A stretch of 7,463 bases of DNA from an uncultured Planctomycetaceae bacterium (GCA_903921605.1 CAIXQV010000775.1:1-7463), one strand, 5' to 3'. Numbered from the stretch's first letter, positions 1 to 7,144 are shown. Numbers and translations: made by a program. The notes: generated from the letters alone by a model not told the origin.

Positions 1-1761
1 CACTGGCTGATGCTTCTCTTTTCGCCACAACCATTTCATTGCGTCTGGGAAGTGAGCACCGCCAAAGTCCGCGTTATGAGCGTATCCTTCGGCCCAGTCA
101 AAACGAACATCATATCCCATATACTTCAGAGCAGACGCCATGAGCTGATTGGACCACGGCCAGCTTCCAAATGGATTGTCGATGTCTCCGCTGGTGTCCG
201 CCATGTAAACGCGAACAGGCTTTGGTTCTGTCTTTCGCACCAGCGACGGATAGACGTTGCCGCCTCGCAGATTCGTAAAGCTGCCAACGCTGGAGTACAC
301 CTTTCGGAACGCTTCAGTGCGTTCCCAAGCGACGGTGAATGCACAAATTGCTCCCGAGCTGGAACCACCAATGGCACGCATTTCGGGATCATCAGAAATG
401 TTGTACTGCTTTTTGACTTCCGGGATGATTTCTTCCAGCAGAAAACGTGCGTAGCGGTCGCCGAGTCCGTCATATTCGAAACTACGATTCGAGGCCTTGT
501 TATCCTTCATCGGTTTCGATTTATCGTGCCCCGGATTTAGGAACACGGCAATCGTCGGAGGCATGTCACCGCGAGCGATCAGATTGTCAAAGACCACGGG
601 AACTCGCCAGCGTCCTTTGACGTTTCGCATGCCTTCGCCATCCTGAAAAATCATCAGAGCAGCGGGCTGTTCTTTCTGATACTGAGCCGGCACATAGATG
701 GCCCATTTGCGAGTCGTTCCTTCGAAGACTTTGGATTCCCACGGAGTCATCTCTTCGACTTTTCCCTGAGGAACTCCTTCTTTGACGACCGCATCGGGAT
801 GCGGCGTCCATTCAGGCTTCGTCTCGACAACAGGGATGTTGGTTGATTCGGCATCAGCCGCCCACAACCATCGCAGAGCATCCGGCAGAATTTCACCGGC
901 CCACTGGCCGCTGTGTCCGCCTTCGGTCATCACAAACTTGTACTGGTAACCCGCGAACTGCAGCGCGGCAGCGAGGTCCTGGTTTCCGAGCGGCCAACTG
1001 CCATGCAGGTTGTTGACATCGTCCTTGCCTTCCTGCAGATAAACCTTGATTGGCTTCCGCTTATCTTTCGTTTTGCGCACAAGTCCGGGATAAGCCCAGC
1101 CGCCACGAATATTCGTATAGCTGCCGATGTGACTCAGCACCTTCCCGAACTGATCGGGACGTTCCCACGCAACGGTAAAGGCACAGATGGCTCCGGAGGA
1201 AATTCCGCCGACGGCGCGATTGGCCGGATCCTGTGAGACATTCATTCCCTTCAACGCAACGGGAAGGAATTCATCGATCAGACACTTCGAATAGCGGTCG
1301 CCCATCGAATCGTATTCGAACGAACGATTGCTACGGTCTGCTGCACCGGGCTTTGTTGCGGCGATGGTGCCGGGATTGACGAAAACGGCGATCGTCACGG
1401 GCATCGCCTTTTGATGAATCAGATTGTCAAACACGATGGGAACTCGAAACGCACCATCCAGTTTGGAATACCCGGCACCGTCCATAAAGACCATCAGATT
1501 GGCTGGCTGATCTTCACGATACTGCGCAGGCACATAGACGCTGTAATCGCGCCGCGTGCCGGGGAAGATCTGGCTTTCGGAAAACTGTCCCGAGGTGACT
1601 TTTCCTTGGGGTACGTCAGGTTTCGCGATTCGATCCGGATGATCCTGAGCATTTGCAGTAATAACAAACAGTGTCGCGACGGAGAGCAAAGTCGCCAGCG
1701 TCACAAGCATCGAAGTGCGGGATGGAAAGAGTGAGCCGATCGTCATAAGGCGTGATCTCAT
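1..1761 (-). CDS. Secreted tandem-domain esterase (enterochelin esterase-like), partial at left edge
   Basis: The frame is open from 1761 to the window edge (587 codons, no stop), so the C-terminus is missing. An in-frame TGA lies directly upstream of the ATG at 1761. A second in-frame ATG at 1746 is also possible, and neither has a good Shine-Dalgarno. The N-terminus has basic residues, then a hydrophobic stretch (about residues 18-36) ending in Ala-Asn-Ala, a likely signal peptidase I site after residue 38, so export is predicted. Two copies of an alpha/beta-hydrolase domain of the putative esterase family (Fes-like, PF00756/COG2382 type) follow, in a 280-residue register. Each starts HPD...VPQGKV (41-55 and 321-335). 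The GxSxG nucleophile elbows are GISSG (Ser188) and GSSSG (Ser468). Candidate catalytic His are 283 and 562, and candidate Asp are 247/248 and 526/528. Both copies therefore look catalytically intact. The substrate is unknown: homologues include siderophore esterases and carbohydrate or feruloyl esterases. The fold call is firm and the activity is inferred. Confidence 0.9.
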   Translation of the reverse strand, partial: MRSRLMTIGSLFPSRTSMLVTLATLLSVATLFVITANAQDHPDRIAKPDVPQGKVTSGQFSESQIFPGTRRDYSVYVPAQYREDQPANLMVFMDGAGYSKLDGAFRVPIVFDNLIHQKAMPVTIAVFVNPGTIAATKPGAADRSNRSFEYDSMGDRYSKCLIDEFLPVALKGMNVSQDPANRAVGGISSGAICAFTVAWERPDQFGKVLSHIGSYTNIRGGWAYPGLVRKTKDKRKPIKVYLQEGKDDVNNLHGSWPLGNQDLAAALQFAGYQYKFVMTEGGHSGQWAGEILPDALRWLWAADAESTNIPVVETKPEWTPHPDAVVKEGVPQGKVEEMTPWESKVFEGTTRKWAIYVPAQYQKEQPAALMIFQDGEGMRNVKGRWRVPVVFDNLIARGDMPPTIAVFLNPGHDKSKPMKDNKASNRSFEYDGLGDRYARFLLEEIIPEVKKQYNISDDPEMRAIGGSSSGAICAFTVAWERTEAFRKVYSSVGSFTNLRGGNVYPSLVRKTEPKPVRVYMADTSGDIDNPFGSWPWSNQLMASALKYMGYDVRFDWAEGYAHNADFGGAHFPDAMKWLWRKEKHQPV

Positions 1762-2045
1762 TCAGCGAATAGTGGGAGTACGAAAGCCGACGGCCTCCTG
1801 CCGCGCGGATTAACTTCTGGTTACGGTATGCAACGAGTCCGGTTTTGAACAGGAGACGCGGACCGAAACATCATGCGATGCCATCTGTTGGTGGCGTCTC
1901 ATCCTGACGCTTGCCGTTCGTCGATTCGTAGGAGAATCCAGCTTCGTAGCTTGTGAATAACGCGGCCAATAAGACGACGGCGTTGGTGGACGGAACCAAA
2001 AACCGGTCGATGCAACTCGGGTGGAAAGTTGTATGAACTCCCGAT
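1762..2045. other. Intergenic gap, possible dispersed repeat or gene remnant
   Basis: This gap separates the zinc-ribbon gene from the esterase; both are read on the minus strand. No RNA gene or clear promoter is visible. On the minus strand an AGGAGG (1796-1801) sits 34 nt before the esterase ATG at 1761, too far away to serve it, and no start codon follows it closely. Two overlapping minus-strand frames stay open across much of the gap, one from a TTG at 2049 and one from a TTG at 2095, the latter reaching into the zinc-ribbon gene. Neither shows a domain. Short inverted repeats occur, for example TCGGG (2017-2021) with CCCGA (2040-2044) and GCCG-A-CGGC near 1786-1794. The region probably holds the esterase promoter and 5' leader. 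Confidence 0.4.
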
Positions 2046-2717
2046 TCAATTCGCGGTCGACTGCAAACCCAGATGTTTGTAGAGGTGGACGGCAACGCTC
2101 ATTAGAAAATGGGCTGTATCTTCGCTGGACATGGCTTCGCTGGAAGCGATCGCAAACGGAAGGCCATCCATATCGTTGAAGGACTTAATCCGATCGATCG
2201 GAACTGTGATCAACACAGCACACTTGCCGCGATCATCGAGGCTGTCGACAATCTGACGTGGTGTTGCCTGAGAAATTCGCGGATCTTCGGCAGCCTCTTT
2301 GCCAGAAAAGTTAGCGGGAGCGGAGGTCCCGGAAGCTTCATCGCGATGCTGCTTCGGCTGAATCGCAGACCATTGTGCGGCCCGCTGGTTCTCTTCGGCG
2401 ATCTCGATCAGTTCACTGATTTCACACCGAGTAATCGAATCATGAAACTGACAACCGAGCGAACGAGCCAGTACCTTCTGCTGCTCTGTGGCAAGCAGAT
2501 CGGAATTTCCCGACGGTCGCTCAGAGGGATTCGCAGGAAGGGAAATTTCAGCCGCCAGGCAAATCAGACGCTGGCAACTTGGGCAGTGGGCGATGCCGCC
2601 CAACTTTTCCGGCTTTACCTTAAGCTTCGCATCACAGTGCGGGCAAGCTGTTGAAACGCTCTCAGCCACGACCCACCCCCGTTCGTCATCGAGAACGAAT
2701 GTAACTGTCGCCGCCAT
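2046..2717 (-). CDS. Small zinc-ribbon protein of unknown function
   Basis: This is a 223-residue protein that I do not recognise as a named family. Near the N-terminus are two CxxC knuckles, C25-P-H-C28 and C45-P-S-C48, separated by a Lys-rich stretch with a Gly-Gly. This is the treble-clef/zinc-ribbon layout found in many small planctomycete proteins, and it probably binds one Zn ion. Residues 60-165 are polar, Glu/Gln/Ser-rich and likely partly helical or disordered. The last 60 residues or so are more hydrophobic and look folded. There is no signal peptide or membrane segment, so it is probably cytoplasmic. The ATG lies 14 nt after the tRNA-Arg 3' end, preceded by AGG with almost no spacing, so the ribosome site is weak. 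Co-transcription with the tRNA is possible. The CxxC pairs favour this frame over the 181-codon plus-strand frame lying antisense to it. Confidence 0.75.
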   Translation of the reverse strand: MAATVTFVLDDERGWVVAESVSTACPHCDAKLKVKPEKLGGIAHCPSCQRLICLAAEISLPANPSERPSGNSDLLATEQQKVLARSLGCQFHDSITRCEISELIEIAEENQRAAQWSAIQPKQHRDEASGTSAPANFSGKEAAEDPRISQATPRQIVDSLDDRGKCAVLITVPIDRIKSFNDMDGLPFAIASSEAMSSEDTAHFLMSVAVHLYKHLGLQSTAN

Positions 2718-2731
2718 CCTGGCAGAAAAAA

Positions 2732-2805
<74 letters not shown>

Positions 2806-2850
2806 CCGGATTCAATCCGTGCTCACGGACGGCATGAAGCCGAACCATGA

Positions 2851-2879
2851 CCGCAGCCCGTTTCAAAAACCGGCTGCGG
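2851..2879. repeat. Strong inverted repeat (hairpin) between tRNA-Arg and kdsA
   Basis: The arms CCGCAGCC (2851-2858) and GGCTGCGG (2872-2879) are exact complements. After one C-C mismatch the stem continues with GTTT/AAAC around a CAA loop. There is no T-run on either side, so a classical intrinsic terminator is unlikely. It could be a leader structure on either divergent transcript or a protein binding site. Confidence 0.6.
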
Positions 2880-3056
2880 GAGGCGAAGTTTAGCTATGAA
2901 GTGCCATTTCGCAAGTCGATTCGACCGTTTGATCGCTTGTAGTCGCAAATGAAAAAGAGACAACAGATCGATTATGCGGATTTCGTGGACTCGGTACACT
3001 GCTTAAAACCGACGCAAAAGGGCCTTTCGTGCCAGCGTCACCTGAGCTGCCACCCC

Positions 3057-3062
3057 GGAAGG
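3057..3062 (+). promoter_or_regulatory. Ribosome binding site of kdsA
   Basis: GGAAGG ends 7 nt before the GTG at 3070. This spacing is ideal and supports the non-ATG start, which also places the protein start where KdsA homologues begin. Confidence 0.6.
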
Positions 3063-3069
3063 CGATTTT

Positions 3070-3909
3070 GTGACGAAGAATCTTGTTTCCATTGAAAACT
3101 ACAAGGTTGGCGACGGTCAGCCATTGCTGTTTATTCTTGGTCCCTGCGTCATGGAGTCTGAAGAACTGGTTCTGCAGGTCGCCGGAAGACTGGCCGAAAT
3201 GCGTGATCGCCTGAATCTCCAGATCGTCTTTAAATCCAGTTTTGACAAAGCGAACCGCACCAGCGTCGACAGTTATCGCGGTCCGGGTCTGGAAGAAGGA
3301 CTCCGAATGCTGGAACTGGTTCGCCAGAAAACCGGGCTGCCTACGACTACAGACATTCATGAGGCGGCTCAGGCAGCTCCGTGTGCTGAAGTTTGCTCAA
3401 TCCTGCAGATTCCCGCCTTTTTGGCTCGGCAAACCGACCTGATTGTGGCCGCCGCAGATGCCGCCGTGGCCAGAAATATCTGCGTTAACGTCAAGAAACC
3501 GCAGTTTGTTGCCCCCGAAGACACGATTCACGCCGTAAAGAAGTGCCGAGCGCGTGGTCTGAACAGTGTGATGCTGTCTGAACGCGGTTCAACCTTTGGT
3601 TACGGTCGGCTTGTGAACGATTTTCGCTGCGTGCCCATCATGAAATCCTTCGGAGTGCCGGTGGTTTATGATGCGACTCACAGTGTCCAGTTACCCGGAG
3701 GAGCCACAACGGGTGGTCAGCGTGAGATGGTTTCAGTGCTGTCTCGTGCTGCGGTGGCCGTCGGTTGTGATGCGGTCTTTATGGAAACTCACCCGGATCC
3801 GGACAAGGGACTCAGTGATGGTCCGAACATGGTTGTGCTCGATCGTTTGGAAGCCATGTTAAGACAGTTAACAATTCTTCGCGAAACGGTGCTGGCCTTT
3901 GAGAACTGA
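3070..3909 (+). CDS. kdsA: 3-deoxy-D-manno-octulosonate-8-phosphate synthase (KdsA)
   Basis: KdsA condenses phosphoenolpyruvate with arabinose 5-phosphate to give Kdo-8-phosphate and phosphate (EC 2.5.1.55), the committed cytoplasmic step to Kdo of the LPS inner core. The 279-residue protein is the usual family length and a TIM barrel of the DAHP synthase I/KdsA family throughout. Recognisable blocks are [10 protein letters not shown] (54-63), [10 protein letters not shown] (68-77), TTDIHE (93-98), [11 protein letters not shown] (114-124), VNVKK (139-143), [11 protein letters not shown] (201-211) and [18 protein letters not shown] (236-253). Cys26 in LGPCVMES marks the metal-dependent class known from Aquifex; the metal-independent class (E. 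coli) has Asn there. The other metal ligands are present: His204, Glu239 and Asp250. It begins with GTG. It leads an apparent plus-strand operon, with the lipoprotein gene 85 nt downstream. No other Kdo or lipid A gene lies in the window. Confidence 0.97.
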   Translation: MTKNLVSIENYKVGDGQPLLFILGPCVMESEELVLQVAGRLAEMRDRLNLQIVFKSSFDKANRTSVDSYRGPGLEEGLRMLELVRQKTGLPTTTDIHEAAQAAPCAEVCSILQIPAFLARQTDLIVAAADAAVARNICVNVKKPQFVAPEDTIHAVKKCRARGLNSVMLSERGSTFGYGRLVNDFRCVPIMKSFGVPVVYDATHSVQLPGGATTGGQREMVSVLSRAAVAVGCDAVFMETHPDPDKGLSDGPNMVVLDRLEAMLRQLTILRETVLAFEN

Positions 3910-3984
3910 TGCGGCTGCAATCTGAACGTGGATTGTGTGATATTTCTGCAATTGTGACGGTCCTGTCGTTGTCCTGAATATTTC

Positions 3985-3988
3985 GAGG
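3985..3988 (+). promoter_or_regulatory. Ribosome binding site deciding the TTG start of the lipoprotein gene
   Basis: GAGG ends 6 nt before the TTG at 3995. The GTG at 3988 is in another frame and leads only to a short unsupported reading frame. The signal sequence and lipobox lie downstream of the TTG, and no in-frame ATG exists between the TTG and the lipobox, so TTG is the likely start. Confidence 0.5.
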
Positions 3989-3994
3989 TGTTCC

Positions 3995-6028
3995 TTGTTT
4001 CTGAGTCATCTCCTGCTGGCGGACTCCTGCCGTTCTGCTCTTCGATTCCGGCTTGTTCCTGGACTGCTCAGCACATTACTGCTGGTGGGTGGCTTGACGG
4101 GATGTGGCGAAACTCCGGCTCCAGTGAAAGTCGAAGATCCTGCACAGCAGCAGGTGAATACCGAAGAAGAGTCTCGTCGCAGGCTAAGCTCTGCAATTCA
4201 AAGAATTCAGCCTGAAACCATGGCGACTCAGACTCGTCGCGAGATGGTCGTGAATTCCCTGAATTCCTGGCTGGCCACCAGTGCTGAAAGCGACGTCGAA
4301 AAGATCAAGATCAGCGAACAAAACTCTGCCGCGCTATCGCCTGCCGCCTTGAGAACCGCAACTGCGGTGCGATACACAGAGAACGATATTGTTTACATTC
4401 GCGACTGCCTGCTGATGAAAGAACTGACAGAATCAGTCTGGAAACAGGCTGACTCCATGAACACCTCCGGGCAAGCCAGTGAGCAGGAACGCATTGTCGC
4501 TCTATTCCGCCATTTGATGCGGAACATGTCATTGCTGCAAGCCGACTCGACGCGAATTCCGGTGGGTCTCTATGAGGCAATGCTGACGGGCATCGGAAGT
4601 GTTGATGATCGAGTCTGGGCTTTCGCTGAGGCCCTTCGTCAACGGTCGCTGGATTCGATTGTACTCCAGGCAGCGACGCCCGGAGATCCGGCTTCTCCTG
4701 ACATCGGATTGGCTGCTGATCTGCTGATCGGAGTCGTGGTTGAAGATCGACTGCTGCTGTTTGATCCGCTGCGTGCGACCGCTGTTCCGAAGCCCGGAGA
4801 TGCCGGAGCTATTGTTACTGACCCCGCAGGACTGGACGCCATTTCGAATCTGGATCGGTGGAAGACAGGCTCGGCCTTCGTTGTCTGTCACCCTTCAGCG
4901 TTTGCACCAAGAATGCTGATTCTGCAGGAGCGACTTGAAGCATCCGACTCCGCCATTCTGTACGAAGAACTGGTTGGTGGTACCAGTGAAATTCGCCCGC
5001 TCAAAGACCGCTTATGCGCTGTCGTTGGCTCCGTCTGGAAGCCTGAAGCATTGAAGGTCTGGAGCGTTCCTGAACAACGAATCGCAGCGGCCGCGGCCCT
5101 GAGTGAAGAACAAAAGCAGGCGTACACACTGCTGATGCGTCCGCTCGACAGTCCGTTCGAACGAGAATCGCTGAACATCGGAAACCTCCTGGCTGACCCC
5201 ACTGTGAACGAAGCTGAACTGACGCTGGAGAAAAAAATGGAGGCCAAAATGCTGGCCCTCGAAAAACTCCTGGAACGCAGTGATGATTTGTTTGGAAAAC
5301 CATCACGTGGCCTGCTGACAACTCGTGTTCAGCAGATTATGGGCAACTTTGACATTGAAATGATTCAGGACCTGCAGGGAATTCGCATCGCCTGCATGCA
5401 GGAAAAAATTGAACTGGAGGTCCCAATCGACGACAAGAAAGCCGCCGTCGTCCCTTTCGTGCTTCCCAAGACCATTCTCGATGTTCAGCGGAGCGCCGTG
5501 GGTGATACGTTGTACTGGACTTCCATGAGCCAGGTGTCGCGCAATGACATGGGGGCAGCGGTGGCAACATTAAGAAGTTACCGTCGACAATACCCGGATG
5601 AGAAGTCGTTCTATGCGTCACTGATCAATGAAGCTGAGGCGTTGATTACTCTGGGCGATCTCAAAAGTGCGGCGATTGCTCTAAAAGAAGCGGATGCCGA
5701 CAAGAGTCCTGATCGTGTCCGCGCTCAATGGATGCTAACTCGATTAGGTGCCGCTGCAGTTCCTGCGGAAGCTCCTCCGGCAGAGAATCCAGCTTCGCCC
5801 GAGAAACCGAGCGAGCCAACACCTGCAGAACCAAAACCCGCGGAGCCAACGGCAGAAAAGCCTGAGGCCGACAAGCCGGCCTCCGAGCCTGCCACTCCTG
5901 CCGAATCGAAGTCTGAAACGCCTGCAGCGGAATCTCCCAAGCCAGCGGAAACCGATCCTGCTGCCACCTCAACTGACAATCCAGTACCCACAGAGCCACC
6001 AGCGGGCGATGCTCCAGCCGAGAAGTAG
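3995..6028 (+). CDS. Lipoprotein with degenerate transglutaminase-like core, TPR-like region and Pro/Ala/Glu tail
   Basis: This 677-residue protein has no named family that I recognise. Residues 1-37 form a lipoprotein signal: basic residues, a hydrophobic stretch LLSTLLLVGG (24-33) and the lipobox LTGC, with Cys37 as the lipidation site. It should be anchored at an outer or inner membrane facing the periplasm. Residues 160-265 resemble a transglutaminase-like fold as seen in planctomycete proteins: RVWAFAEALRQRSLDSIVL (206-224) and then a LLIGVVVEDRLLLFDP strand pair (243-258). No Cys or full Cys-His-Asp triad sits at the expected places, so catalysis is doubtful. Residues 500-585 are paired amphipathic helices resembling TPR repeats. 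From about 586 to the end the chain is Pro/Ala/Glu/Lys-rich and disordered. The gene follows kdsA by 85 nt and precedes the phosphoesterase by 9 nt. A structural or scaffold role in the envelope is a guess. Confidence 0.85.
   Translation: MFLSHLLLADSCRSALRFRLVPGLLSTLLLVGGLTGCGETPAPVKVEDPAQQQVNTEEESRRRLSSAIQRIQPETMATQTRREMVVNSLNSWLATSAESDVEKIKISEQNSAALSPAALRTATAVRYTENDIVYIRDCLLMKELTESVWKQADSMNTSGQASEQERIVALFRHLMRNMSLLQADSTRIPVGLYEAMLTGIGSVDDRVWAFAEALRQRSLDSIVLQAATPGDPASPDIGLAADLLIGVVVEDRLLLFDPLRATAVPKPGDAGAIVTDPAGLDAISNLDRWKTGSAFVVCHPSAFAPRMLILQERLEASDSAILYEELVGGTSEIRPLKDRLCAVVGSVWKPEALKVWSVPEQRIAAAAALSEEQKQAYTLLMRPLDSPFERESLNIGNLLADPTVNEAELTLEKKMEAKMLALEKLLERSDDLFGKPSRGLLTTRVQQIMGNFDIEMIQDLQGIRIACMQEKIELEVPIDDKKAAVVPFVLPKTILDVQRSAVGDTLYWTSMSQVSRNDMGAAVATLRSYRRQYPDEKSFYASLINEAEALITLGDLKSAAIALKEADADKSPDRVRAQWMLTRLGAAAVPAEAPPAENPASPEKPSEPTPAEPKPAEPTAEKPEADKPASEPATPAESKSETPAAESPKPAETDPAATSTDNPVPTEPPAGDAPAEK
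5750..6025 (+). repeat. Low-complexity coding repeat (Pro/Ala/Glu/Lys tail)
   Basis: This stretch codes for about the last 92 residues of the lipoprotein. It is built from irregular short units such as PAEPKPAEP, AEKPEADKP and ATPAESKSE. It contains no Cys, Trp, Tyr or Phe. Its composition forces open reading frames on the opposite strand, which are not genes. It is likely a flexible, possibly wall-spanning extension. Confidence 0.85.
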
Positions 6029-6037
6029 CAGATCATC

Positions 6038-6559
6038 ATGAAGATTGGAATTCTGGCCGACATTCACGACAACGTGGATAATTTGCGGCACGCGATCAGA
6101 CTATTTAATGCCCTCGAGTGCAAGGCTGTATTGCTGGCCGGAGATTTTGTCTCTCCGCTGGTCGTGCCCTGCATGCGCAAGCTGACTTGCCACGTGATTG
6201 CCTGCTACGGCGACAACGATGGCAATCAGACCGGGATTGCCGGCGGCATGAAAATCGTCGGAACCCTGGGCTATGCTCCGATGTGCTGGAAGTCACGCGA
6301 TGGAGTTCGCTTCCTGATGGCTCATCATCTGGATTCTATGCGTGACTGCCTGGGCGACGCTGACGTTGTGATCTTTGCCCATACCCACCGACCGAGCTGC
6401 GTTAAGGATCGAAACGGTCGCATGTTTCTGAATCCGGGCGAAGTGGGCGGATGGATGTTCCGCAAACCGACTGTCGCCATCTATGACACGGAAACGCGGG
6501 AGGCCGAAATCGTCGCCCTGCCACCCATGCCTCCAGGCGTTCATATCGACGAGGTCTGA
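6038..6559 (+). CDS. YfcE/MJ0936-type metallophosphoesterase
   Basis: This 173-residue protein is of the calcineurin-like superfamily, YfcE/MJ0936 branch, and has the full family length. Members are small cytoplasmic dinuclear-metal phosphodiesterases; the natural substrate is usually unknown. Metal motifs occur in order: D8-I-H10 in LADIHDN, G35-D36 in LLAGDF, G58-D-N-D61 where the family normally has GN(H/N/C)(D/E), H96 in LMAHH, and H115-T-H117 in FAHTHRP. LNPGEVGG (131-138) matches the usual LNPGS block. Three positions depart from the common pattern: Asp59 for the metal-binding Asn, His97 for the Gly after the first His, and Ala114 for the Gly of GHTH. The ATG is 9 nt after the TAG of the lipoprotein gene. 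A weak GAGAAG overlaps the end of that gene, so translation is probably coupled. It is the last gene of the plus-strand group. Confidence 0.92.
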   Translation: MKIGILADIHDNVDNLRHAIRLFNALECKAVLLAGDFVSPLVVPCMRKLTCHVIACYGDNDGNQTGIAGGMKIVGTLGYAPMCWKSRDGVRFLMAHHLDSMRDCLGDADVVIFAHTHRPSCVKDRNGRMFLNPGEVGGWMFRKPTVAIYDTETREAEIVALPPMPPGVHIDEV

Positions 6560-6610
6560 CAGGTCGATCGTCTGATACGCCGAAACCGAGCACAACGCTG
6601 AAACCAAAAC

Positions 6611-6653
6611 AACGGGCCGCTGATGCGAAACACATCGAAGCGGCCCTTTCGTT
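6611..6653. terminator. Bidirectional hairpin terminator between convergent genes
   Basis: The arms GGGCCGCT (6614-6621) and AGCGGCCC (6639-6646) pair over 8 bp. An inner GATG/CATC stem continues after a 2-nt bulge. On the plus strand only a weak TTTC follows. On the minus strand the hairpin is followed by a T-rich GTTGTTTTGGTTT. It sits between the stops of the plus-strand phosphoesterase and the minus-strand peroxiredoxin, where a shared terminator is expected. Confidence 0.7.
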
Positions 6654-6667
6654 GAATCTACGGTCAA

Positions 6668-7144
6668 TTACGAGGCCAGTTCTTTCAACGCTTCGATGAC
6701 CTGTTCGTCGTGCCCGTCGACAGACACCTTCTTCCACACTTTCGCAATTTTCCCGTCCGCATCGATCAGGAACGTTGATCGCTGAACGCCCATGGAAACT
6801 TTACCGTACATGTTCTTTTCGCGCCATGCGCCAAATTTCTCTGCCAGTACATGATCGGCGTCGGCAAGCAGGGGGAAGTTCAAGCTGAACTTGTCAGAAA
6901 ACTTTTTGTGGCTGGCCACATCATCCGGACTCACGCCCAGCACCACTGCTCCCAACTCTGCCAGTTCAGCCTGACGATCCCGAAACGCACATGCTTCTTT
7001 GGTACACCCCGGAGTGTCGTCTTTGGGGTAAAAGTACAGTACGACCGGCTTACCCTTCAGGTCTGACAACTTGACGGTGGAACCGTCTGTGGACTTCAAA
7101 GAAAATGCTGGAGCCTTTGCGGGTGGTTCGAGCCAGTCAGTCAT
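6668..7144 (-). CDS. bcp: Thioredoxin-dependent peroxiredoxin, Bcp/PrxQ family
   Basis: This enzyme reduces hydrogen peroxide and organic hydroperoxides with electrons from thioredoxin (EC 1.11.1.24) and acts in the cytoplasm. With the ATG at 7144 it is 158 residues, the family's usual size. The N-terminus MTDWLEPPAKAPAFSL matches the typical Bcp opening before the thioredoxin fold. The active site is YPKDDTPGCTKEAC (39-52), with peroxidatic Cys47 and a resolving Cys52 five residues on, as in E. coli Bcp. The conserved Thr44, Pro40 and the Arg in the QRSTFLID block are present. The frame is also open upstream, with starts at 7192 and 7231 that would add 16 or 29 residues with no family counterpart. 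I chose 7144 by homology, although no clear Shine-Dalgarno precedes it. It is transcribed toward the shared hairpin terminator. Confidence 0.95.
   Translation of the reverse strand: MTDWLEPPAKAPAFSLKSTDGSTVKLSDLKGKPVVLYFYPKDDTPGCTKEACAFRDRQAELAELGAVVLGVSPDDVASHKKFSDKFSLNFPLLADADHVLAEKFGAWREKNMYGKVSMGVQRSTFLIDADGKIAKVWKKVSVDGHDEQVIEALKELAS

Larger units (their letters stand above)
2806..3069. other. Divergent intergenic region between tRNA-Arg and kdsA
   Basis: This region should carry the promoters for the minus-strand tRNA and the plus-strand kdsA. Close to the tRNA are two small palindromes, CGGATT-C-AATCCG (2807-2819) and TCCGTG-CT-CACGGA (2816-2829), which overlap each other. A larger hairpin follows at 2851-2879. 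A weak minus-strand promoter-like pair, TTGCGA (2914-2909) and TAAACT (2892-2887) with 16-bp spacing, would place the hairpin in the tRNA leader. I see no convincing sigma70 boxes for kdsA. An 18-codon plus-strand frame from 2896 has a GGAGG 12 nt ahead but no other support. Confidence 0.4.

Noticed and set aside
10..540. A 176-codon plus-strand open frame
   Set aside because: It is antisense to the second esterase domain, which has clear GxSxG and His motifs. The plus-strand product has no domain or ribosome site.
2109..2654. A 181-codon plus-strand open frame
   Set aside because: It is antisense to the zinc-ribbon gene. The CxxC pairs and the fitting start make the minus strand more credible, though neither has a named family.
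2807..2829. Two short palindromes next to the tRNA as a possible attachment site
   Set aside because: No integrase gene and no direct repeat of the tRNA 3' end occur in the window, so an integration site is not supported.
2896..2952. An 18-codon plus-strand frame that could be a leader peptide before kdsA
   Set aside because: A GGAGG lies 12 nt ahead, but there is no codon run or attenuator-like structure after it, so nothing supports a leader role.
2890..3360. A 156-codon minus-strand frame overlapping the start of kdsA
   Set aside because: It overlaps about 290 nt of an unmistakable kdsA on the other strand and shows no motif of its own.
5725..6063. A 112-codon minus-strand frame rich in Gly, Ala and Ser
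   Set aside because: It is the mirror of the Pro/Ala/Glu-coding tail of the lipoprotein; the biased composition removes stops on the opposite strand.
6402..6737. A 111-codon minus-strand frame running across the terminator
   Set aside because: It spans the hairpin between two well-supported convergent genes and overlaps both, so it is a chance frame.
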